This document shows positions 56,792 to 64,000 of a DNA stretch of 64,000 nucleotides, in pieces. The translations under genes were made by a program, and so were the position numbers. How positions within the stretch are numbered: the first letter of the stretch is position 1; each line of letters begins with the position of its first letter. The DNA lies in the NCBI RefSeq assembly GCF_000305785.2, contig NC_018868.3:1912501-1976500 (forward strand), read 5' to 3'. This DNA is from Simiduia agarivorans SA1 = DSM 21679. Lineage in GTDB: Bacteria; Pseudomonadota; Gammaproteobacteria; Pseudomonadales; Cellvibrionaceae. The notes beneath the pieces were generated by a model. The model saw only the letters and a program-made list of their open reading frames with translations. It had not been told where the DNA came from and searched no databases.

Positions 56792-59427
56792 AGGCGGCTT
56801 CTTGCACGTTCCAGATGGGTCGCGATTTCAGCATTGTCCGGCGCAAGTCGACTTGCCTGCTCGAGTAACTTTACCCCCTCCTGCACTTCACCCGCCTCGA
56901 CCATAAACCAGCCCAACGTGTCGATAATCGCTGGCGAAGAAGGGGCTAAATCGTACGCACGACGAGCAAGCTTCAGGGCTTCTTCAATTGAATCTTTTTG
57001 AACGATCCATGCCAGATTGTTCAGCACCACAGGTTGGGCCTTGTTGATTTCCAACGCTTTCAAATAGTAAGCCTTTGCGCCACTTTCGTCTTTTTCCGCC
57101 TGTGCATTCATGGCTTTGTATACCAGGGGCTGGGCGGAATCGGGCAAACCGCTATGCCATTCATCCAGAAATAACGCAGCCTTGGTGAGCTCGTTTGCCT
57201 GACGTAACATAACAAACAATGCCTGCCCGGCAAGATCGGAAGGGGCGTGATCCCAGCTAGTACGGTATGCCATCAATGCATCAGGTAACTTTTTCTGGTG
57301 TTCAAAAATTTTACCCTGCAGGTATGCGCGCGTAGCCTGATCGCCTTGCCCCGCATTAAACTGGTCGAGCATTGATTGTGCACTGGCTGCATTTCCTGCA
57401 TCCAACTCCAGCTTGACCAAATTTGCCAGATAGCCCATGTGGCGTGGCATTTCAGCCGCAGCATTCAGGAAGTGTTTTTTCGCTAAATTAAGATCGCCAT
57501 TGGCGTATGCTTGAAAAGCTTTCTGCTGATAAGCCTCCGCTGCCAATGCATGCGCACGCTCAAACCCAGGACGCTTTTCCAACACGATTTCTGACAACTG
57601 TAAAACCTTGTCATAATCTTTCTGCCGCAGCGCCAGATTGGCCAAAGTGTATTCAGGTTGCCAATACTCATCGGGTATCTTAAGCGAAGCCAACCGTGCC
57701 TCAGCAGTGTCGATGATATTCCGGCGATACAGGCTAACCACCCAGCGCTCGTAAGCAAAAAGTGCTGCCGGCATTGCAACCATCGCATTTTCCCAGTCTT
57801 GAGTAACCTTTACCGGCTCACCCATCTTTTCGTGCACTTCTGCCAATGCGGCATAAGTAATTGACGCAACTTTCTTGTCGTCCATACTCAAAGCGCGTTC
57901 GAACGCAGCTTCCGCCTTCTTCAACTCACCCTGGCTGTTTAAATACCACCCGGAAAAGAAATAACCCTGCGGCAACTCCGGGTGGGATTTCATAAACTCA
58001 TTAATCAGCTGCTCAAGCAGATCGACTTCTCCAACGGCCGCCAATAGGCGATAGTAAGCCTGCTGCACAAGCAGATCGGTTTTAGCTAAATCGTAGGCCT
58101 TACTGAGCTGGGCGCGAGCCTGCTGCTCTTTTCCTGATTGGTTATAGGCGGCTGCCAAAGCAATTCGCAGCCTCGCCTGCTCCGGTTTAAGTGCGAGGCT
58201 TCGCTCCAGTGCACGCACCACGTCCTTCGGGTCAGACTTTAATTCGGCAAGCGCCAAGCCATAGGTTGCCCAAATTGCGGCATTTTCCGGCTGCAGCTCA
58301 CACGCCCGCTGAAGCATAGATAGCGCTGCATCGGGTTGCTGGGTGCTTAGCTTTGCAATGGTCGCCGCCTGGATAACTTCCGGCGTAACCGTTTCCGCAT
58401 CAACATACTGACCAAACAATTCATCTGCACGATCAAAATTTCCTAACTTCTGCGATACAACACCCAGCAAGGTACCCGCATTCTGATCTTCAGGAAATTG
58501 ATCATGCAGTTCCTGTAATATTTTACTGGCGCCCTCAAGATCACCACTGGAAAAACGTTCCAGTGCTTCTGCAAACCGCTGTTGCGCTGAAATCCCTTCC
58601 GGATTGGCTTCGCTCAGTATTTTTTGATAGGTATAAGCTTCTGTGGCACGTCCCAACTGGGTGAGAGTTTCGATGAGTCGCCCCAAAACGGTGGCACGCT
58701 CTGCTGTCAGCACATCTGCGCTCTTCAGGGTGGCAAGCGCTTCGGTGTAATAGCGTTCCGCGGCTTCACGCTCATTAAAATAAAGGGCAATATCGCCTCT
58801 TAACGTAAGCGCCGGAAAATAATCAGGGTGCGACTCAATAACGCCATCGAGAAGCTCCTTCGCTGCAAGCGGATTATTGCCTGCCAGCTGATAAGCTGCC
58901 TCCAAATAACCTCGAAGTGACAGGGTTTCTTTCCCACTGACCTTGCCTAACTCTTTGATATGCTGCTCAAGGCCGGCGTAGTCATTGAGATAGAGCAGAG
59001 CCTCTCCCTTAACCTTAAAATAGCGCAACCCCTTTTCAGTATCAGGGCTCAGGACGATTGTATTCAACACTTCTATTGCTGATCGATATTTCTTGCTGGC
59101 CACATAGGCTTCAGCTAATGCAATGGCTAAAAAATCGCTTTGCGCAACGACCTCTTCCGGTATCCGCTGCGTTTGCCGGAATGCTCCAACTTGGTTATAC
59201 ACATTCGCCAGCAACTCATAGGCGGGCACCAGTCGCTCACCCTGCTGAATGACATTTCTGGCTTCCAGCATGGCAGCGCGATACTGCCCCTGCCGGTAGT
59301 AGGATTGAGCCGACTTCAGATGGCGCTCCGCCTTATCTTGCTGACTTTCCTTATCGCTCGCACACCCTACCGCGCCAAAAAAAAGCACTGCAATACATAG
59401 TGCTGCGAATGTGAGCCGATTAATCAT
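56788..59427 (-). CDS. prsT: PEP-CTERM system TPR-repeat lipoprotein PrsT
   Basis: 879 residues. Lipoprotein signal with GAVGC lipobox (Cys about residue 22), then tandem tetratricopeptide repeats across nearly the full length. Examples are AERHLKSAQSYYRQGQYRAA, SHPDYFPALTLRGDIALYF and the closing IIDTLGWFMVEAGEVQEGV. The size and repeats match the PrsT family that accompanies XrtA EPS loci. It probably acts as a periplasmic outer-membrane scaffold for polymer export. Codes on the minus strand between the GNAT protein and the barrel gene. Confidence 0.92.
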   Translation of the reverse strand: MINRLTFAALCIAVLFFGAVGCASDKESQQDKAERHLKSAQSYYRQGQYRAAMLEARNVIQQGERLVPAYELLANVYNQVGAFRQTQRIPEEVVAQSDFLAIALAEAYVASKKYRSAIEVLNTIVLSPDTEKGLRYFKVKGEALLYLNDYAGLEQHIKELGKVSGKETLSLRGYLEAAYQLAGNNPLAAKELLDGVIESHPDYFPALTLRGDIALYFNEREAAERYYTEALATLKSADVLTAERATVLGRLIETLTQLGRATEAYTYQKILSEANPEGISAQQRFAEALERFSSGDLEGASKILQELHDQFPEDQNAGTLLGVVSQKLGNFDRADELFGQYVDAETVTPEVIQAATIAKLSTQQPDAALSMLQRACELQPENAAIWATYGLALAELKSDPKDVVRALERSLALKPEQARLRIALAAAYNQSGKEQQARAQLSKAYDLAKTDLLVQQAYYRLLAAVGEVDLLEQLINEFMKSHPELPQGYFFSGWYLNSQGELKKAEAAFERALSMDDKKVASITYAALAEVHEKMGEPVKVTQDWENAMVAMPAALFAYERWVVSLYRRNIIDTAEARLASLKIPDEYWQPEYTLANLALRQKDYDKVLQLSEIVLEKRPGFERAHALAAEAYQQKAFQAYANGDLNLAKKHFLNAAAEMPRHMGYLANLVKLELDAGNAASAQSMLDQFNAGQGDQATRAYLQGKIFEHQKKLPDALMAYRTSWDHAPSDLAGQALFVMLRQANELTKAALFLDEWHSGLPDSAQPLVYKAMNAQAEKDESGAKAYYLKALEINKAQPVVLNNLAWIVQKDSIEEALKLARRAYDLAPSSPAIIDTLGWFMVEAGEVQEGVKLLEQASRLAPDNAEIATHLERARSRL

Positions 59428-59448
59428 TGCTTGCTTCCCTTCCGGACG

Positions 59449-60738
59449 TCACTTAAATGTATAGGTCAAACCTATGCCAAGAATATTCTGGTCATAGTCG
59501 ACCTGAGCCTGTCGCTGCTCATAGCTATAAAAAACTCTTGCCGCCAGCTGCGCGCCGAGTGTTTTCTCCAATCGCACATCGATACGATCGGCCTCATAAC
59601 CAAAGAGCGCATCGCTCCTGTAATCAAGCTTGGAGCGCTCATATTGAACGAAACTTCGAAGACTCTCGCTAAAACGGTAGCGGAAGCCAGCCGTAAACGC
59701 CTCCGTTGATCCATCTCGAATGTCTCTTCGATAATCGTCGTATTGGTATCGGTAGCCTAAAGTCGTTTCGCAACGGCCACATAACCCCTGTGACGTCCAG
59801 ACCGCGCGAGCACGCTGTCGCTCAATTTGATCGACGCCCACGCCATCCGCCTCTGGATTTTCTGGCACATCGTCTAATAATGCACTGCCAGATGACGTAT
59901 CAGTAATGTCTTGCGAAAGCTCGAACAGAAAACGATTGACTGAAGAGTTGTAATCCAACGTCAGATAAACACTCGGCGCTTCGTAATCAGCACCGTTATC
60001 CTCAAAAGTCGCTTTGTTATAGCCCAGCTTCAGCTCGTAGCTCAGCAGGCGCAGCCGGCTATTCCACGCAATGCCACCAAACTGGTTTTCATAATCATCC
60101 AAGGTGCCATTAGGGTACTCGACACTCCTGACGCCACCATAGGCCTGAAAAAAACTGACACTCGATACATCTCGCTGAAACGTTAGCGATGCAGTTTTTG
60201 GCTCACTGTCACGCAGACTGTTGTACCGGTAGGAAACCTGCTCTGCCCGCCCCGCCAATGTGAGCGAATTAACCGAGCCGAACCTGGCAATCAGCGAAGG
60301 CTCCACATACCAGACCGATCTATCATCCAGGTTTTCTGAGATTGGAGCGTCCTCGGGCGCATTGTAGACAGATCGCCGCTCGTTCCCCACTGCGAGGCTC
60401 GCCCAACCTTTTGGCTTGCCAAGAAATAGGCTTGCACGACCATCCAGTTGGTTTCTATCGTCCTGCGAATCTTTGCTGTAATTCAGATAGCGAGCCGTGT
60501 AGTCAGCATCAAACAGGTACCAGCTGCCCTTATAGTCCGCATACAATCGAGCCGTGGCCTCATCTTGCCGCTCTTCAATCTGGTTGACATCGGATTTTCG
60601 GGCGTTGTCATCCTGACTAACGGCTACCCCGACAGAACCTCCCCAATCACCTTCGGCAACAGCCAAAGATGTAACCAGTGGAGCAGCAACAAACAAGACA
60701 GCCGATATCGCATTGCGCTTTCTGCTTACCCTGTTCAT
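59449..60738 (-). CDS. PEP-CTERM system-associated outer membrane beta-barrel protein
   Basis: 429 residues with a signal peptide (about residues 1-29, ending AVA). Many alternating beta strands with aromatic ends follow (TARLYADYKGSWYLFDADYT, ARVFYSYEQRQAQVDYDQ), and a final strand IGLTYTFK resembles a BAM signal. It corresponds to the family regularly found after the kinase in XrtA operons, and may form or aid the export pore. It has no enzymatic motif. It lies 21 bp upstream of prsT. Confidence 0.88.
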   Translation of the reverse strand: MNRVSRKRNAISAVLFVAAPLVTSLAVAEGDWGGSVGVAVSQDDNARKSDVNQIEERQDEATARLYADYKGSWYLFDADYTARYLNYSKDSQDDRNQLDGRASLFLGKPKGWASLAVGNERRSVYNAPEDAPISENLDDRSVWYVEPSLIARFGSVNSLTLAGRAEQVSYRYNSLRDSEPKTASLTFQRDVSSVSFFQAYGGVRSVEYPNGTLDDYENQFGGIAWNSRLRLLSYELKLGYNKATFEDNGADYEAPSVYLTLDYNSSVNRFLFELSQDITDTSSGSALLDDVPENPEADGVGVDQIERQRARAVWTSQGLCGRCETTLGYRYQYDDYRRDIRDGSTEAFTAGFRYRFSESLRSFVQYERSKLDYRSDALFGYEADRIDVRLEKTLGAQLAARVFYSYEQRQAQVDYDQNILGIGLTYTFK

Positions 60739-60758
60739 AACAGCATTCCTTTTTTGCT

Positions 60759-61961
60759 TTAATAATTGAAAACCAATCCAGCAAACCGACCCCGACCAAC
60801 AGCGTCAACACCGGCCATCACTTCGTCCTTCGTCGCCTTGCCAAAGGGCACCAGCAGCAAGGCTTTATCGCAATACTGCGCCAATATCCTTGCCTCAGTG
60901 CTGGACTGAATCGATGGCGCATCCAGGATAATGAACCTATCCGGATAACGATTTTTTATTTCATTAATAAACAGTTTCATTCGCTGTGTGTAAAAAAGCT
61001 CAGCAGCAGACTCATTCGAATCCGCTCCCGGAATAACCCTGACTCGTTCAACACCGGAGGAATAGATGATCTCCTCAATCTGAACCTTACTATCTTGCAA
61101 ATAGTGCGATAAGCCTTTAGTGATTACACCATTTACATAACGATCCGCACATGAATCATACGGATTGCAGTCTACGTACAAAGCGGTTTTATTCGGATCA
61201 AGAGCAAACGTTGCGGCCAGGTTATAGGCAAAAAAGCTGGCGCCTCCACCGACCTTCAGCGAGGAAACCAGTACAACCAGGTTATCGTCCTGCGCGCCCT
61301 CCAGGAGCTTTATCCGCACTTCGCGTAGTGCATTGAGAATTTCACGCTGACGCATACCAACGTAAACGACTTTCCTCTCAATGAGTTCATCCTGTGTCCA
61401 AAGAGGCGACTGCACCATCTTCCGAATATTTGCTATGGGCTTATGCATGCTGGATTGCGACGCCTGATCGCCCAAAGGTTTTTCCATGGTGACTCCGACC
61501 GACTGACTATTTTCCATTGGCTTTACTTGCTCTCGACCGTCTCTACCGCTGTTTGGTTCGCGCACGGGCTGACCTTCATCACCTTCACCGGCGTTTGCTT
61601 TGGCACCCGACAAATTCGCTCGCTCTAGTAGCAATCGAATTTTTCTCGCCTCTGCATTTTTCCCCTGATACTGCAGTGAATCGGCAAGTTGTGCCATAAC
61701 CACAGCCTTTTGCAGGTCCAGCGGCCCCCCTTCGGGAAGCAGCTTCAACGCTGCCCGGGTGTATATTTCGCATTTTGCGTACTGGGATTTACCCATTGCG
61801 ATCGCACCCTGCAAAAGCAACGACCGGTAGTGTGTTGGGTGATCCCTGAGCAGAGAATCAAGCAGCTCATAGGCCTGATCAGCATGCCCTTCCTTCAACG
61901 CGCGATCGGCGGCATCAAACTGCTGCTCTACCGTATCTATTTTTCGAGTTGTCGCACCCAT
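60759..61961 (-). CDS. TPR plus BY-kinase/ParA-like protein with degenerate P-loop
   Basis: 400 residues. The N-terminal part (about 1-115) looks like TPR helices (AYELLDSLLRDHPTHYRSLL). The C-terminal part aligns with the XrtA-associated tyrosine autokinases: LYVDCNPYDSC for Walker A', FIILDAPSIQ for Walker B and AQYCDKALLLVPFGKAT. The Walker A box, normally PGEGKS, reads VGGGAS with Ala241 in place of the P-loop Lys. No tyrosine cluster is seen at the C-terminus (it ends FNY). It may be a pseudokinase partner of the Wzz protein. ATG 61961 has AAGG upstream. Confidence 0.8.
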   Translation of the reverse strand: MGATTRKIDTVEQQFDAADRALKEGHADQAYELLDSLLRDHPTHYRSLLLQGAIAMGKSQYAKCEIYTRAALKLLPEGGPLDLQKAVVMAQLADSLQYQGKNAEARKIRLLLERANLSGAKANAGEGDEGQPVREPNSGRDGREQVKPMENSQSVGVTMEKPLGDQASQSSMHKPIANIRKMVQSPLWTQDELIERKVVYVGMRQREILNALREVRIKLLEGAQDDNLVVLVSSLKVGGGASFFAYNLAATFALDPNKTALYVDCNPYDSCADRYVNGVITKGLSHYLQDSKVQIEEIIYSSGVERVRVIPGADSNESAAELFYTQRMKLFINEIKNRYPDRFIILDAPSIQSSTEARILAQYCDKALLLVPFGKATKDEVMAGVDAVGRGRFAGLVFNY

Positions 61962-61979
61962 TCATTTACCTTCCGCGCA

Positions 61980-63488
61980 TTACATGCGCATGTCGTACCA
62001 GTAGAGTGCCAACCCGATGTAGGCAACCATGGCAAAGGTGACTAAAAAGAGTACAACCAAAACGTCTTTTCTAATCAATCGTTGAGCCAGCGGTGAGTCG
62101 TAATGTGGGACCACCCCCACCAGCGGAATTTCTGGCGGCATTTGCTGTTGCAGAATCCTGGTTGAACGATAGTGAGGGTCAATCAACACAACCAGAATCA
62201 AAATACCGAAAGGCGCCAAAAAGCCAAGTAACGGAGCCGCTGCCGCAAAATGAGCGTAATGAATGCCTGACGGCCGGAGAGGGAAAGTAGCGGGATCCTG
62301 AATGCGATAGGTAACCCCCTGCCCCTCCTGATCCAGCGTCATGGATAAGCGGGCAGACTCTTTACGCTGGAGCATTTCCTCATAGACATCGCGTGTTACA
62401 TTGTAATCCCGCGTTAACTCCGAAAGCTGAGCCTGATTCGCCGCCACCCGTTGGGCGCGCTCATGCTCCTGCTGCATGAGTTTTTCCAATGACTCCTTGC
62501 GTCGCAGTTGCGCTCTTAATTCAACCTCGGCAAGCGAAACCTGCTTGCGCAGCTCTTCATACAATGGATTCTCCACTGTTTGCGAAACCACATCGCCTTC
62601 GGTTTTTGCCTGCGCAATCAATGTATCGATTTCATTGATTTGTGCCCTCAGGGACACCACATCCGGATAGCTTTCCTGGTAACTCAGGAGCAACTGTTCA
62701 ACATTAGCAGACAATCGAGCCCTGCGAGCCCTCAAGTCGTCCAACTGACCTTTGGCCTGGAGATACTGACCCTCGCTATCCAATTGCTGCTTTATCGTTC
62801 TGATACGGGACTGGCTCTCTTCGATGGCGATATTGAGCGTTTCAACATCAATTCTGAGCTGGGCAATACGCGCACTCACAGACGCCTCGGTACCATCCAA
62901 ATTATTGGACTTGAACTCTTTAAGACGTTCTTCAGCCAATTCCAGCTGCCGCTTGTATGACTGCACCTGGGCATCTATAAAATTGAATGCCCCCATGCTT
63001 TCTTCACGTTTTTTACGCTCCGTGTAGTTAATAAACAGCGTTGTTACAGCATACAAGGTCTCGAACGAATCATCCTGACTACTCGAGGTGTATGTAATGG
63101 AGAAGTAGTTTGCTTTTTCGGATTTAACCCATAAGCCATCCCGAATTCGACGCACCACCCGATCAACCTGCTCCGGCGTCATAGTCGGCGATATCTTGCC
63201 GGTTTCCCGACCTGCCGCTTCGAGAATAGAACGCCCATAAATAATTTCGCGCGCCTGCGCGGAATGATCAACCTCTGTTACCGACGCCCTACCCTTTAAC
63301 AAAGGCTCAATGATGTTGGTCACATCGGAATACAGCGAGACACTGGTGGTGTATTTGTGAGGCCATAAATAGCCCACACCTAAAATTGCAAAACTAAGCA
63401 GCACGAACATTGCAGCAGCCACAAACCGCCACCGTATAAGTTCCAGCTTCAGTGCTCGCAATAACTCTGCAATTAATACTTTATCCAT
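61980..63488 (-). CDS. XrtA-associated polysaccharide chain-length determinant (Wzz/PCP family)
   Basis: 502 residues. An N-terminal TM helix (about 24-43) is followed by the periplasmic PCP domain (KYTTSVSLYSDVTNIIEPLL) and a long helical coiled-coil region (about 170-390). A conserved Pro-rich segment (ATFPLRPSGIHYAHFAAAAP) precedes a second TM, and a last hydrophobic segment lies near the C-terminus. It sets chain length and couples export, together with the kinase-like protein next to it. Upstream neighbour is the export protein. Good match to the exosortase-associated length-determinant family. Confidence 0.92.
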   Translation of the reverse strand: MDKVLIAELLRALKLELIRWRFVAAAMFVLLSFAILGVGYLWPHKYTTSVSLYSDVTNIIEPLLKGRASVTEVDHSAQAREIIYGRSILEAAGRETGKISPTMTPEQVDRVVRRIRDGLWVKSEKANYFSITYTSSSQDDSFETLYAVTTLFINYTERKKREESMGAFNFIDAQVQSYKRQLELAEERLKEFKSNNLDGTEASVSARIAQLRIDVETLNIAIEESQSRIRTIKQQLDSEGQYLQAKGQLDDLRARRARLSANVEQLLLSYQESYPDVVSLRAQINEIDTLIAQAKTEGDVVSQTVENPLYEELRKQVSLAEVELRAQLRRKESLEKLMQQEHERAQRVAANQAQLSELTRDYNVTRDVYEEMLQRKESARLSMTLDQEGQGVTYRIQDPATFPLRPSGIHYAHFAAAAPLLGFLAPFGILILVVLIDPHYRSTRILQQQMPPEIPLVGVVPHYDSPLAQRLIRKDVLVVLFLVTFAMVAYIGLALYWYDMRM

Positions 63489-63516
63489 AAATCCTCTTCA
63501 CAACTGCCAATAGCAG

Positions 63517-64000
63517 TCAGAACGCCCTTTCCGGCACAGTGACAATATCGGACGGAATCAATGGGTAGTTGGTATCGGTTTTACCCTTATTGATTAAATC
63601 ATCCAGATAGATGGGATAGACCTTGGTTTCACCATTGATCCGGCGGTACAGTTTTGCGTTATTACCCGACGCAAATTCATTGGTACCACCTGCCAGCAAA
63701 ACCAGATCCAGGACCGTGATACCCTCGCGGTAAGGAATTGACTGAGGTGCCTGAACAGCCCCTGTAATACGGATGCGTCGCTGGAAATCGGCGCTGCTGG
63801 GATTTACCACGATTACGGTAACCTGGGGATTTCTCACAAAGCTTTTCAGCCCTTGGGTAATCTGGCCAGCAAGCTCTACCGGCGTGTGACCAGCGGCAAC
63901 AATGTCGCCGATAAGCGGCATAGATATCTTGCCGTCAGGGCGGACCGGCACTGCCACACTCAGCTCCTCATTGCGCCATACACTAATTTGCAGCGCATCG
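63517..64000 (-). CDS. Polysaccharide export protein (Wza family, XrtA-associated), 5' end outside window
   Basis: Outer-membrane export lipoprotein family. The frame stays open to the right edge, so the true start lies beyond 64000. The visible 160 residues begin with QISVWRNEELSV and continue PVRPDGKISMPLIGD, the conserved poly-export motif, then a SLBB-like domain (RIRITGAVQAPQSIPYREGI) and SDIVTVPERAF at the end. It starts the visible secretion operon (export protein, chain length, kinase-like, barrel, PrsT, GNAT). Confidence 0.9.
   Translation of the reverse strand, partial: DALQISVWRNEELSVAVPVRPDGKISMPLIGDIVAAGHTPVELAGQITQGLKSFVRNPQVTVIVVNPSSADFQRRIRITGAVQAPQSIPYREGITVLDLVLLAGGTNEFASGNNAKLYRRINGETKVYPIYLDDLINKGKTDTNYPLIPSDIVTVPERAF

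Overview
The window is chromosomal DNA from a gammaproteobacterium. The block ispH-fkpB-lspA-ileS-ribF-murJ-rpsT-proB-obg-rpmA-rplU-ispB, the neighbouring type IV pilus genes and the fabA-fabB pair resemble Pseudomonadales/Cellvibrionales arrangements. A Cellvibrionales-like marine or environmental bacterium is my best guess (inference from gene content; no rRNA or marker search was possible). I saw no tRNA, rRNA, insertion sequence, phage or CRISPR array.

Layout. (1) 1-2130, minus strand: 3'-truncated pssA and nadE. (2) 2251-12601: type IV pilus region. pilS-pilR and an orphan FimT-like pseudopilin lie on the plus strand and converge on a minor-pilin operon on the minus strand, in transcription order fimU-pilV-pilW-pilX-pilY1-pilY2-pilE. 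(3) 12752-22634, minus strand: ispH, fkpB, lspA, ileS, ribF, fklB, DUF3301, DUF3144, murJ and an HD-GYP phosphodiesterase. (4) 22808-30417: rpsT, proB, obg, rpmA/rplU, ispB, fabA-fabB and an RmlD-like reductase, with well-formed promoters and terminators. (5) 30593-64000: a large exosortase A (XrtA)/PEP-CTERM exopolysaccharide locus that continues past the right edge.

How the locus fits together. prsK-prsR encode the two-component system typical of XrtA loci; PrsR is a sigma-54 activator. Directly downstream lie a lipoprotein with a fibronectin-type-III-like domain and a PEP-CTERM protein. The PEP-CTERM gene has a near-consensus sigma-54 promoter (34728-34743), and both genes carry the same upstream element, GTCGG-N8-ACA (34064 and 34650), a candidate PrsR site. 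A visibly AT-richer stretch, about 36.8-46.0 kb, holds glycosyltransferases, hexapeptide acyltransferases, an adenylate-forming enzyme, an exported beta-helix protein, a Wzy/ligase-type protein and a flippase: probably a strain-variable repeat-unit cassette. From 46.1 to 56.8 kb come an SGNH hydrolase, two polysaccharide deacetylases, XrtA fused to EpsI, further glycosyltransferases, a DegT-like PLP enzyme and two FemAB/GNAT-type proteins. From 56.8 kb to the right edge the secretion machinery lies on the minus strand: PrsT TPR lipoprotein, outer-membrane barrel, a TPR/BY-kinase-like protein with a degenerate P-loop, a Wzz-type chain-length protein and a Wza-type export protein (5'-truncated). 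The initiating sugar-phosphate transferase and XrtA-type asparagine synthase are not in the window.

Most notable: the shared candidate PrsR element and sigma-54 promoter; the kinase-like protein whose P-loop lysine is alanine; and a set of adenylate-forming, aminotransferase and acyl/aminoacyl-transferase genes suggesting an unusually decorated polysaccharide.
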